From positions 45,533 to 109,532 of the forward strand of contig CANJPH010000006.1 in the NCBI GenBank assembly GCA_947476145.1: a stretch of 64,000 nt of DNA. Reading direction: 5' to 3'. The DNA comes from Bacteroidota bacterium (GTDB lineage: Bacteria > Bacteroidota > Bacteroidia > Chitinophagales > Chitinophagaceae). Shown piece after piece: positions 9,453 through 18,299 of this stretch. Every line of letters starts with the position of its first letter. Within the stretch, counting starts at the first letter, position 1. The notes under the pieces were generated by a model, which worked only from the letters and a program-made list of their open reading frames with translations, ran no database searches and had not been told where the DNA came from. The translations under genes were made by a program, and so were the position numbers.

Positions 9453-11225
9453 TTAGTAACCAGGGTTTTGAGTCAACACTGATTTACCATCTTTTTGAGA
9501 TTTGTCAATTTGAGTTTGTGGAATAGGTAAATACTCAGATTTGTTTGCAGTATAAACCGCACCAACCATTGTATTGTAACCTTGTTTCACTTCAGCAGCA
9601 GCATAAGCATCTAATTCAGCTTTAGCTATTGCAGAACCCCAACGAGTTAAGTCATAAAAACGGTGACCTTCCATAGATAATTCAAGTTTACGCTCTAAAC
9701 GAATTGCTTTCATAGCGTAAGTTGCATCAGCAAATGAAGTGTATAAACCAATTTTATAGTTAGTTGGAGAAACAAGGCCCGCATTGTTAGCAGGTCCTAC
9801 AAATCCAGCTGGATTAGAAGCACGTGTACGCACTCTGTTCACATAAGCCAAAGCTTGTGCTAAAGTACCACCACCGTTTACTTCTGCTTCAGCAGCTAAC
9901 AATAATACGTCAGCAAAGCGAATTAAAGGATAGTTGTTTGCTGTAAAACCGTTCGTCCAAGAAGACCCATCGGTATAAATACCAACCTGAGATTTACGGA
10001 ACAAGTGCTTTAATGGCTCATAAGGACCAGCAGAAGCTTGGTCACGAACCCAGTCAGAACCTGGCATGATTCCCCAATCTAAATAAGGAACACCACGACG
10101 ACCAACTGTCCAGTCAACACGTGGATCCATTGGCGTTGTAGAATCTGGAGTATACGCTTTATCAGAAGAAATACCCATATCAGATTTAATGGCCTTACCA
10201 TAATAAGAATCATCTACAAATGGTAAACCATTCGCATCTACTTGGAATGAATTTGCTAAAGAGAAAGATGGTTGGAAGAATCCGCAACATCCTGTTTGAC
10301 CTCCATAAGGGAAGTTTAAGGCGTCACCAGAGTTAGCGTTAGCTGCACCAGTACCATCGTTTACAGTCATTTGAACAGAGAATACATGCTCAGCACTATT
10401 CTTCTTAGCTGGATCAAATACATCACCGAATTTAGCTGCTAAGTCGTATTTAACACCTAAAGATGTTTTACCACCAGCAATAATTGCAGTATATAAAGCT
10501 CTAGCTTCAGAGAATTTTTTCTCGAACATATATATTTTAGCTAAGTAAGCAGCTGCAGCCCATTTGTTAGCACGACCTACTGAAGACATCGTCTCAGGTA
10601 AGTTAGCATAAGCAAAAGCGAAGTCAGCTTCAATTTTAGCCAATGATGGACCATTAGGTATCATATAGTTGCCAGTAGCATAAGTAACAGATTCGTCGAT
10701 ATATGGAATATTACCGAAGTTCTTTGCTAATTCAAAGTGGTAGTGACCACGTAAGAATCTAGCTTCAGCAGTAATACGAGTAACATCAGCAGCAGATATG
10801 TCTTTTGCTAATTTTAATACTCTCAATGCTTCGTTTGAACGTTGAACGCCATCGAAACGTTGTTGCCATAATTGATCTAAGTATGCGTTAGAAGAGGTAG
10901 CATTCCATCTTTCGATTGGAGTGATCAAGTTTTGGTCACCTGGATCTGATCCTTTGTGAGCGTCACCACCCGCAACTGAACCATATACCCAGTTACTTGA
11001 AGAAGTTGCCCAAGGACCATTGTTGGTACCTGCAGAACTACCTTCTCCATCTAACAAAGAGTAAGCGCCTACTAATAAGGCTTCCACACCAATTTTGTTC
11101 GCCAATACGTCCTGGCTTAATGCGCCGGCCGCTGGTACCTCAAGGTATGATTTATCACAAGCATATAAAATAACCAAAGAAGAAAGCACCAATGGCATTA
11201 TATGTTTAAAATTATATTTTTTCAT
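9453..11225 (-). CDS. SusD/RagB-family nutrient-binding lipoprotein
   Basis: The protein has 590 aa with a lipoprotein signal ending in VILYAC (lipidated Cys about residue 23) and the conserved early SusD phrase SYLEVPAAG. The central region is TPR-like (SVGRANKWAAAAYLAKIYMFEKKFSEARALYTAII), and the C-terminus has the family blocks YPLIRFADVLLLAAEA, AIRLERKLELSMEGHRFYDLTRWG and YLPIPQTQID. SusD proteins cap the SusC barrel on the cell surface and bind the oligosaccharide or peptide before import. It lies 29 bases after susC and is followed by a strong terminator, so susC-susD form a two-gene unit. The substrate is not identifiable. Confidence 0.95.
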   Translation of the reverse strand: MKKYNFKHIMPLVLSSLVILYACDKSYLEVPAAGALSQDVLANKIGVEALLVGAYSLLDGEGSSAGTNNGPWATSSSNWVYGSVAGGDAHKGSDPGDQNLITPIERWNATSSNAYLDQLWQQRFDGVQRSNEALRVLKLAKDISAADVTRITAEARFLRGHYHFELAKNFGNIPYIDESVTYATGNYMIPNGPSLAKIEADFAFAYANLPETMSSVGRANKWAAAAYLAKIYMFEKKFSEARALYTAIIAGGKTSLGVKYDLAAKFGDVFDPAKKNSAEHVFSVQMTVNDGTGAANANSGDALNFPYGGQTGCCGFFQPSFSLANSFQVDANGLPFVDDSYYGKAIKSDMGISSDKAYTPDSTTPMDPRVDWTVGRRGVPYLDWGIMPGSDWVRDQASAGPYEPLKHLFRKSQVGIYTDGSSWTNGFTANNYPLIRFADVLLLAAEAEVNGGGTLAQALAYVNRVRTRASNPAGFVGPANNAGLVSPTNYKIGLYTSFADATYAMKAIRLERKLELSMEGHRFYDLTRWGSAIAKAELDAYAAAEVKQGYNTMVGAVYTANKSEYLPIPQTQIDKSQKDGKSVLTQNPGY

Positions 11226-11254
11226 TTTGTAATTAATTTATTTTTTTTATTAAA

Positions 11255-14200
11255 TTAAAAAGTAAGGCTTACTCCAACGTTGAAAGTTCTAGAAGGAGGA
11301 TAGTTACCATGATCAACACCAAATGAAGTTGAGCTACCAGGAATTTCTGGATCTAAACCAGAATAATTGGTTAAGGTAAACAAGTTAGCACCTTGTAAAT
11401 AAACACGTGCTTTGTCGATACCATACTTCTTCAATTTAACAGGATCAATTGTATAACCAACACTTAATTGCTTAATTCTGATATAAGAACCATCTTCTAC
11501 GTAGAAGTCATTAATTACACCGTTCGTACTGAAATATGAGTTGTTCTCTACAATAGGATACTTAGCATTTGTTCTTGTAGGTAACCATGATTCAGTTAAC
11601 AATGGAATACTCTTAGCATTTTGGAACTGAGGATAGAAATCTTGGAAATAACGAGTTTCGTTTAAGATTTCGTTTCCGAAAGAACCATATAATACTGTAG
11701 AGATATCAAAACGCTTGTAATTAACATTTAAGTTAATACCCATCGTAAAATCAGGATTAGGATTTCCGAAATGTGTTCTATCATTATCATCGATTTTACC
11801 GTCTTTATTAACATCCACGTACTTGAAACGACCAGGAGCAGCATCAGCTTCTTTAGGCCATGCAGCTACATCAGCAGCTGATTGGAAGATACCTGCAATT
11901 TTGTAACCGAAGAAAGAACCTACTGGATGTCCAATTTGGTTTCTTACTTGAGGTCCAGTGTTGTGCGTGTATGCTTGTTCGAAGAAACCAGCAGCACCAG
12001 GGATGCTTACGATTTCACTCTTATAAGCACCAACGTTAACACCTACTGAATAGCTTAAATCGTTATTTACTTTACCACGGTATTGTAAACCTAAGTCAAT
12101 ACCCGTGTTTTGCATATCACCAATGTTAACCTGAGGTAATTGAGAACCCACACCTACTACAGCAGGCGCTTGGTCTTGGAATAATAAACCTTCAACAGTC
12201 TTCTTATACCAATCAAAAGTGATATCTAATTTATTATTCAATACTGTCGCATCAAAACCGATGTCTAAGATTTTATCTCTTTCCCATCCAGTTTTAGTGT
12301 TACCTAAGTTAGTTGCATAGAAGCCCATAACTGTAGTGTTACTAGTACCATTTAAGTCATAGTAAGATGATCCACCATTACCACCATATAAAGTGTATTG
12401 GTTTAATGCACCTACGTTAGAGATAGAACCTAAGATACCATAGCTACCACGTACTTTTAATGTATTGATAAACTTAACATTCTTAAAGAAATCTTCTTGA
12501 GAAACTACCCAACCAGCAGAAGCTGACCAGAAGTTACCATGACGAGTTTCAGGTCCAAATACAGAAGATCCATCACGACGACCGTTTAAACCTACTAAGT
12601 ACTTGTCTTTGAAAGCATAGTCAACCTTAGCAAGAATAGAGTTACCAGTTGTCTTATAGTAATTAGAATAGTTGTTTTGACCAATTGGAGAACCCGTATT
12701 TAAACTTAAGTAGTCGGTGTTATCAGAGAAATAGTTAACTCTTGAACCACCAACTTGACGGCCTAATACTTTTAATACCTCATAACCAGCCATTAATTTA
12801 ACTGAATGGTTTTCTTTGAATACATTAGAATAGTTCAATGTGTTTGTCCAGTTGAAGTTATTGTTATAACCACCATACTCGCCATAACCATTTGAAGAAC
12901 CATTCTCAGCATTCTCATAAGAACGGTAGTTATGGTAGAAACCATAGTAGTTACCTAAGTTACCACCAAATGTAGTTTTAGCAGTAAAGTGTTTTGCGAA
13001 GTCAACTTCAGCAAAAACAGCACCTTGAATAACCCACTCGTTGTTTTGATTGTCTTTAGAACGAACTTGGTTTGCGTAAGGGTTAGATGAGTTACCTAAA
13101 CCAGCACCAGATGTACCACCAAATCCACCACCTGCATCTAATACAGGGATAATTGGTTGTTCCCAAGCTGTGTTGTTCACCGCATTACCTTCTTGGTTGT
13201 TACCAATTCTTGGATTTTGCTTGTAATACACATATAAATTTTCACCTAAACGGATATTGTTTTTTACATTATATGTTGAGTTAATTCTAGCAGAATAACG
13301 CTTCAAATAAGTATTTAACAACACCCCTTTTTGGTCGAAATAGTTTAAAGAGAATAAGTAAGAAGATTTATCTTGACCACCAGTAGCAGTAATTGTATGC
13401 GACTGCATAGCTGCTGGGTCAAACATTACATCCCACCAATCAGTTCCTTTTTTATTTGCAGGAACGATTAAGAAGATGTCTCCTTTAGAATAGTTGTTGT
13501 TGTACTTAGTTAAGTCAACAGCACCATTGTAACCAGAACTTGTACCGTATCTGATATAGTTAGGTAATACAGGTGTTTTACCAGTACCATATTGAGGAGA
13601 TGAAACGTTACCGTTTGCATCCACTGCACCAGAGTTCTTAGCCGCTAAGAAATATAAATCAGCCATTCCTTGAGGATCTAATTTGTTCCAAACGTTTCCA
13701 GTTTTTGGAAGTTGGATACCTGCAAAAGACTCATAAGTAATACTTGCTTTACCTCTACCTTTTCTTGTAGTTACAATGATAACACCCGCAGATCCACGAG
13801 CACCATAGATCGCTGCTTGACCATCTTTCAATACTTGGATTGATTCAATGTCAGAAGCAGATAAATCACGGAAGCTAGATAAATCACCAGGAGCAGATTG
13901 AACTCCGTCTACAATTACTAATGGAGTAGAGTTACCAAAAGAAGTGATACCACGTACGAATACGTTAGAAGGTTCACCAGGTGCACCAGAACCAATAATA
14001 GTTACACCAGCCGCTTGACCTTGTAACATTTGTTCTGCAGTACCTGAAGGAACTGACTTCATATCTTTTACACTCACCACAGATACCGCACCTGTGATTT
14101 CTTTTCTCTTTTGAGCAGTGTAACCAGTTACCACAATTTCATTTAATTGTGATGACTCTTCTGTTAAAGATACTCTAACAGTGTTTTGATCTCCAGCAAC

Positions 14201-14452
14201 AGATACAGTTTTACCTGAGAAGCCAACAGACTTTACAGATAAACTAACTGTTCCAGAAACGTTTACAGCAAATGAACCATCTTCGCTAGTAATAGCAGAG
14301 ACTTTAGATCCATTAACTGAAATAGTAGCACCAGCAACAGCTTTACCGTCTGTAGCTGAAACTACCTGTCCTTTTATTGTTCTTGTTTGTGCGTTCGCAA
14401 CAAGACCCAATAATAGCAAAGGAACCGTAATTAAACGTAGGAATTTTCGCAT
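11255..14452 (-). CDS. SusC/RagA-family TonB-dependent outer-membrane transporter
   Basis: The protein has 1065 aa from the ATG at 14452; the track start at 14497 adds a non-signal leader (MGYDCINILK) and lies within the predicted 5' untranslated region. MRKFLRLITVPLLLLGLVANAQ is a signal peptide. A carboxypeptidase-D-like domain follows (IKGQVVSATDGKAVAGATISVNG), then the TonB box/plug region (LNEIVVTGYTAQKRKEITGAVS, TPLVIVDGVQSAPGD, IESIQVLKDGQAAIYGARGS), and a long beta-barrel ending in aromatic VGVSLTF. It imports SusD-captured ligand using TonB energy. A matching Bacteroidota promoter lies just upstream. No adjacent anti-sigma factor or hybrid two-component regulator is present. Confidence 0.96.
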   Translation of the reverse strand: MRKFLRLITVPLLLLGLVANAQTRTIKGQVVSATDGKAVAGATISVNGSKVSAITSEDGSFAVNVSGTVSLSVKSVGFSGKTVSVAGDQNTVRVSLTEESSQLNEIVVTGYTAQKRKEITGAVSVVSVKDMKSVPSGTAEQMLQGQAAGVTIIGSGAPGEPSNVFVRGITSFGNSTPLVIVDGVQSAPGDLSSFRDLSASDIESIQVLKDGQAAIYGARGSAGVIIVTTRKGRGKASITYESFAGIQLPKTGNVWNKLDPQGMADLYFLAAKNSGAVDANGNVSSPQYGTGKTPVLPNYIRYGTSSGYNGAVDLTKYNNNYSKGDIFLIVPANKKGTDWWDVMFDPAAMQSHTITATGGQDKSSYLFSLNYFDQKGVLLNTYLKRYSARINSTYNVKNNIRLGENLYVYYKQNPRIGNNQEGNAVNNTAWEQPIIPVLDAGGGFGGTSGAGLGNSSNPYANQVRSKDNQNNEWVIQGAVFAEVDFAKHFTAKTTFGGNLGNYYGFYHNYRSYENAENGSSNGYGEYGGYNNNFNWTNTLNYSNVFKENHSVKLMAGYEVLKVLGRQVGGSRVNYFSDNTDYLSLNTGSPIGQNNYSNYYKTTGNSILAKVDYAFKDKYLVGLNGRRDGSSVFGPETRHGNFWSASAGWVVSQEDFFKNVKFINTLKVRGSYGILGSISNVGALNQYTLYGGNGGSSYYDLNGTSNTTVMGFYATNLGNTKTGWERDKILDIGFDATVLNNKLDITFDWYKKTVEGLLFQDQAPAVVGVGSQLPQVNIGDMQNTGIDLGLQYRGKVNNDLSYSVGVNVGAYKSEIVSIPGAAGFFEQAYTHNTGPQVRNQIGHPVGSFFGYKIAGIFQSAADVAAWPKEADAAPGRFKYVDVNKDGKIDDNDRTHFGNPNPDFTMGINLNVNYKRFDISTVLYGSFGNEILNETRYFQDFYPQFQNAKSIPLLTESWLPTRTNAKYPIVENNSYFSTNGVINDFYVEDGSYIRIKQLSVGYTIDPVKLKKYGIDKARVYLQGANLFTLTNYSGLDPEIPGSSTSFGVDHGNYPPSRTFNVGVSLTF

Positions 14453-14494
14453 AGTGTTCGGGTTTGATTTTAAAATATTAATACAATCGTACCC

Positions 14495-14526
14495 CAATTA
14501 TATAACAGTTTCTTAACAATCGCAAA
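14495..14526 (-). promoter_or_regulatory. Promoter of susC-susD (TTTG-N20-TATAATTG)
   Basis: On the minus strand TTTG (14526-14523) is followed 20 bases later by TATAATTG (14502-14495), one base from the TAnnTTTG consensus. The predicted transcript starts near 14488, about 36 bases before the susC ATG. The -33 box sits inside the operator-like sequence CGCAAACGATTACG. Confidence 0.65.
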
Positions 14527-14583
14527 CGATTACGCAACTTTTTTATAACATTTTTTAACTGTAGTGTATATTGTACGCAAACG
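14521..14583. promoter_or_regulatory. Two CGCAAACG elements upstream of susC
   Basis: CGCAAACG occurs at 14521-14528 and again at 14575-14582, in the same orientation 54 bases apart. The first copy sits in CGCAAACGATTACGCA, an imperfect dyad around CG that resembles LacI-family operators and overlaps the susC -33 box. No regulator gene is adjacent; the site type is inference. Confidence 0.35.
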
Positions 14584-14595
14584 TAGATTAGTTAT

Positions 14596-14630
14596 TGTGT
14601 AATAATTACACATATAAAATCGCATTTTAT
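14596..14630. promoter_or_regulatory. Two adjacent dyads between susC and pxpB
   Basis: TGTGTAAT-A-ATTACACA (14596-14612) is a perfect 8-bp dyad, and ATAAAAT-CGC-ATTTTAT (14614-14630) is a perfect 7-bp dyad right beside it. They lie about 60 bases before the pxpB start and may be operators for the oxoprolinase operon, for susC or for both. The regulator is unknown. Confidence 0.45.
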
Positions 14631-14688
14631 TCATTATCTGAGGGTTATTAAGCAAAAAAATGTCCTAACTTTTAATTTGTTTAATAAA

Positions 14689-15423
14689 ATGAACATGCAA
14701 CATAAATTTCAAAATTGGTCCATTTATAACTTGGGTGATCATGCCCTTGTATTTGCTTTAGCACCAATCATTGATGTTTCTATTTTACAAAAACTGAAAC
14801 ACTTGCATGCATTGATTGAATCAAAAAAAATAAATGGAATATTAGATATCATTCCCTCCTATCATACACTTACAATAGTATACGACATCCCAATATTCTT
14901 ATCCCCCACCCAAAATGTAAACGATCAATTGCAATTATTTAGCACTCAACTTTTAAGTGAATTTGAAAATAAAATATTGACACAAAATAAAAACGAAGCA
15001 ACTATTCATCAAGTACCCGTTTGTTATGAAAATATTTTTGCTTTAGATATAGAGAACATAAGTAAGACAAAACAAATTAGTTGTCAATCAATTATTCAAA
15101 TACATACTTCCAAACAGTATGATGTTTATAGCATTGGATTTTTACCAGGATTTACTTATATGGGTTTGGTAGATGAACAACTAAAAATAGCAAGACACAA
15201 TAAACCCAGAAATGAAGTAGCTGCTGGAAGTGTTGGTATTGCTGGATTACAAACAGGCATCTATCCTACCAATTGTCCAGGGGGATGGCAAATTATTGGA
15301 AAAACACCTCTGAAAATATTTGATCCTCATCCAGATAAATTAGCAAAATTCAAAGTGGGTGATCGGGTGCAATTCTATTCCATAAGTAAATCAGTATTTG
15401 ATTCATTAAATGAATACTTATAA
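14689..15423 (+). CDS. pxpB: 5-oxoprolinase subunit PxpB (KipI family)
   Basis: The protein has 244 aa from the ATG at 14689; the track used a TTG four codons earlier. Family blocks are clear in the C-terminal half: YSIGFLPGFTYMGLVDEQL, ARHNKPRNEVAAGSVGIAGLQTGIYP, CPGGWQIIGKTPL and KVGDRVQF. PxpB and PxpC form a complex that, with PxpA, hydrolyses 5-oxoproline (pyroglutamate) to glutamate using ATP in the cytoplasm. The gene is followed 2 bases later by pxpC in a four-gene plus-strand operon. In Bacillus the orthologue KipI also inhibits a sporulation kinase; no such kinase role is expected here. Confidence 0.92.
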   Translation: MNMQHKFQNWSIYNLGDHALVFALAPIIDVSILQKLKHLHALIESKKINGILDIIPSYHTLTIVYDIPIFLSPTQNVNDQLQLFSTQLLSEFENKILTQNKNEATIHQVPVCYENIFALDIENISKTKQISCQSIIQIHTSKQYDVYSIGFLPGFTYMGLVDEQLKIARHNKPRNEVAAGSVGIAGLQTGIYPTNCPGGWQIIGKTPLKIFDPHPDKLAKFKVGDRVQFYSISKSVFDSLNEYL

Positions 15424-15425
15424 AA

Positions 15426-16346
15426 ATGTCCATTAAAATTTTACATAAAGGATTAGCAGACTCTATTCAAGATAAAGGAAGATATGGATTTCAACATCTG
15501 GGTATACAACCTAATGGATGTATGGACATATTATCTGCTTCGCTTGCGAATCATATATTACAAAATGACACTGATACTCCTGTTATTGAATTATATTTTC
15601 CAAGTAGTCAAATACAATTTTTAGAGGATGGCATTATTTGTATTACGGGCGCTAATTTTGTACCCGTAATCAATGAGAAAAGTATTGCATTACACACGGC
15701 TGTTGCCGTTCAAAAAAATGATGTGCTTTCCATGCTTCAACCTTTAGAAGGCAGTATTGCCTATGTTGCTATAAATGCTGCGTATGCAACACCAAAATGG
15801 TTAAACAGTCATTCCTTTAACGATGCTCGTTTAAAGACAGCGCAAGTTTTGCCTTTTTCTATGCATCAATCCAATGCACTACATACTGTTCAAACCTTAC
15901 ATGAAAATTTAAATCATGCATTCATCGAACAAGTGCATAACAATCTTTTTAGCAACACCACTCCTATCCGCATTCTACCTGGACCAGCATGGCAGGACGT
16001 AAACGAAAATGCATTGTTTGAATTAATAAATACCCCCTTCACCATTTCGTCACAAAGAAATAGAATGGGCTACCCATTAACAGGACCTAAACTTAATTTG
16101 AACATCCCCAACGCCTACTTATCAAGTGCCGTTACCAGAGGTACCCTGCAATTATTGCCTAGTGGAGACATCATTGTATTAATGGCCGATCATCAAACCA
16201 TTGGCGGCTATGCTAACCTGGGTCAAATAATTTTGGTAGATTTACCAAGGTTTGCGCAAATGAAAACAGGGATTTCATTTAAATTTAATGTGACCAATTT
16301 GGAAACTGCACAAACATTATTTAGAACCATGTATGCACCATTTTAA
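15426..16346 (+). CDS. pxpC: 5-oxoprolinase subunit PxpC (KipA / biotin-dependent carboxylase-like)
   Basis: The protein has 306 aa. The N-terminus carries the family start LHKGLADSIQDKGRYGFQHLGIQPNGCMD; further blocks are IRILPGPAWQD, SQRNRMGYPLTGPKL and VMADHQTIGGYANLGQII. It is the partner of PxpB in the ATP-dependent 5-oxoprolinase, acting in the cytoplasm. The spacing of 2 bases to pxpB and the 14-base overlap with pxpA show tight operon packing and probable translational coupling. Older annotations name it urea amidolyase- or allophanate hydrolase-like because of shared domains; the neighbours settle it as PxpC. Confidence 0.93.
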   Translation: MSIKILHKGLADSIQDKGRYGFQHLGIQPNGCMDILSASLANHILQNDTDTPVIELYFPSSQIQFLEDGIICITGANFVPVINEKSIALHTAVAVQKNDVLSMLQPLEGSIAYVAINAAYATPKWLNSHSFNDARLKTAQVLPFSMHQSNALHTVQTLHENLNHAFIEQVHNNLFSNTTPIRILPGPAWQDVNENALFELINTPFTISSQRNRMGYPLTGPKLNLNIPNAYLSSAVTRGTLQLLPSGDIIVLMADHQTIGGYANLGQIILVDLPRFAQMKTGISFKFNVTNLETAQTLFRTMYAPF

Positions 16347-17079
16347 AATTGATATCAACTGTGACATGGGAGAAGGCATGGGTAATGAAGCCTATATCAT
16401 GCCCTTTATTAGCAGTGCCAACATTGCTTGTGGCGGACATACTGGAAATGCAGATTCTATTAAAAGAACCATTGAAATTGCCCAAAAACATAATGTTGCC
16501 ATTGGCGCTCACCCCAGTTATAATGATAGAGAAAATTTTGGTAGAGTTTCCCAATTTATTTCGGTACTTGAATTAGCAGAACTCATTGCAGAGCAATATT
16601 ATCAATTTGAAAAAATGGCAAACCAACTGGGTGCTCCAATTCATCATGTAAAGTTGCATGGTGCATTATATAATGATTGTGCAAAAGATGCTTCGCTGAG
16701 TAAAACATTTATTCAAACCATGCAAGCCATTGATCCCACTTTAATTATATATGGATTAAGTGGAAGTCATACCATTCAAGAAGCCATCATGGCTGGTCAA
16801 CCCTTTGCTAGAGAAGCTTTCGCGGATAGATCCTATCAAAACAATGGACAACTTACTCCAAGACATTTAGATCATGCCATGATTGAAGAAGTGGATCAAG
16901 TAATTCATCAAGTCACTCAATTAATTAAAGAACAAAAAGTAGTTTCTTTACAAGGTGATGTCATTGATTTAAAAGTGGATACCATATGCATTCATGGCGA
17001 CGGCCCCAATGCTACTTTGTTTTCGGAAGCCATTTATGATGCGCTAAATAAAAATAATATTGAAATTAAAAAATACTAA
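16333..17079 (+). CDS. pxpA: 5-oxoprolinase subunit PxpA (LamB/YcsF family)
   Basis: The protein has 248 aa and starts with the family signature IDINCDMGEGMGNEAYIMPFISSANIACGGHTGN, followed by VAIGAHPSYNDRENFGR, HHVKLHGALYN and TICIHGDGPNA. PxpA is the third component needed for ATP-dependent opening of 5-oxoproline. The start at 16333 overlaps pxpC by 14 bases and gives the expected N-terminus, so it is well supported. The gene is followed by an NRAMP-like permease whose start lies inside this gene's last 20 bases. Confidence 0.95.
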   Translation: MHHFKIDINCDMGEGMGNEAYIMPFISSANIACGGHTGNADSIKRTIEIAQKHNVAIGAHPSYNDRENFGRVSQFISVLELAELIAEQYYQFEKMANQLGAPIHHVKLHGALYNDCAKDASLSKTFIQTMQAIDPTLIIYGLSGSHTIQEAIMAGQPFAREAFADRSYQNNGQLTPRHLDHAMIEEVDQVIHQVTQLIKEQKVVSLQGDVIDLKVDTICIHGDGPNATLFSEAIYDALNKNNIEIKKY

Positions 17080-18268
17080 TTCGGCTGCTGCCCTGCCCTC
17101 TTTAACGGGGGTAAGTTTAGGTGCTGCTTTTTTAATGGCCAACTCTTCCATTGGTCCCGGTTTTCTTACCCAAACATCTGTTTACACCGAGCAATTAATT
17201 ACCAGCTTTGGTTTTGTAATACTTGTTTCTATTTTACTGGATTTAGGCGCCCAAATTAATATTTGGAGATGCATTACGTTAAGTGGAATGCGCGCGCAAG
17301 AAATTGCCAATGAGCTATTACCGGGTTTAGGTCACTTACTTTCCCTATTAGTAGTTTTAGGCGGCTTGGCATTTAATATTGGAAACATTGCAGGCTGTGG
17401 TTTAGCACTTAATATTTTAACAGGCATTACTTTTGCAAAAGGTGCCATGATTAGCGGCTTCATTGCCATTCTTATTTTTTGGATTCAAGAAATTGGGAAG
17501 ATGTTAGATGTGATTACTAAGTATTTAGGCATCATAAAAATTGGACTCACCTTAATCATTGTATATGCAGCTAACCCACCCCTTTTAGATGCAGTGCATC
17601 ATACATTTATTCCCGAAAAAATTTCATTGCTCGCCATTGTAACGATTGTTGGTGGGACGGTGGGAGGTTATATTACTTTTTCGGGTGCCCATCGATTAAT
17701 AGATGCAGGTATTTCAGGACCTAGCCAAATTCCATTTGTAACAAAAAGTGCAAGTAGCGGCATTCTCATATCCTCTTTTATGCGCTATATTTTATTTTTA
17801 GCAGCTGTGGGAATTGTTACCAAAGGCATTCATTTAGATAAAAATAATCCTGCAGCTACCATTTTTGAATCCGCTGGTGGAAGATGGGGTTTATTTATTT
17901 TTGGGATTGTTTTATGGAGTGCCGCGATCTCTTCCGTCATAGGTGCCTCCTACACTTCCTTTAGTTTTATAAAACATTTAAAGTTTAAATTCATTCAAAA
18001 AGAAAGAATTATTATTAGTGGCTTTATCATTTTCACTACCATCCTTTTTGTGTTTTTAGGAAAGCCAAAAGAATTGCTTTTATTAGCAGGACTAGTGAAC
18101 GGGTTTATCCTCCCCTTTGCATTGGCTATTATGCTTATTGCAAGCAGAAAATTGCCTGTCCTTAAACAATACGCTTACCCTTATTGGATTCAAATTAGCG
18201 GCTGGCTAGTGGTGATTCTCATGGGCACCATGAGCGTGTTTGCAGTCATTGAAAAACTAAAGGGTTAA
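17060..18268 (+). CDS. NRAMP-like permease of the oxoprolinase cluster (YcsG-type)
   Basis: This is an inner-membrane protein of 402 aa with about 11 hydrophobic segments. The early motif NSSIGPGFLTQTSVYTEQL matches NRAMP-type divalent-cation transporters. The TTG at 17060, overlapping pxpA by 20 bases, is kept because the next ATG (in LMANSS) would cut the first membrane segment. In Bacillus a similar protein, YcsG, lies beside ycsF-kipI-kipA, so the association is conserved. The neighbours suggest uptake linked to 5-oxoproline use, or of a metal the enzyme needs; neither is proven. It converges with the next gene, leaving only 31 bases and no visible terminator. Confidence 0.85.
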   Translation: MKLKNTNSAAALPSLTGVSLGAAFLMANSSIGPGFLTQTSVYTEQLITSFGFVILVSILLDLGAQINIWRCITLSGMRAQEIANELLPGLGHLLSLLVVLGGLAFNIGNIAGCGLALNILTGITFAKGAMISGFIAILIFWIQEIGKMLDVITKYLGIIKIGLTLIIVYAANPPLLDAVHHTFIPEKISLLAIVTIVGGTVGGYITFSGAHRLIDAGISGPSQIPFVTKSASSGILISSFMRYILFLAAVGIVTKGIHLDKNNPAATIFESAGGRWGLFIFGIVLWSAAISSVIGASYTSFSFIKHLKFKFIQKERIIISGFIIFTTILFVFLGKPKELLLLAGLVNGFILPFALAIMLIASRKLPVLKQYAYPYWIQISGWLVVILMGTMSVFAVIEKLKG

Positions 18269-18299
18269 AGCGAAAATTTCTTTACGTTTATAGATACGC

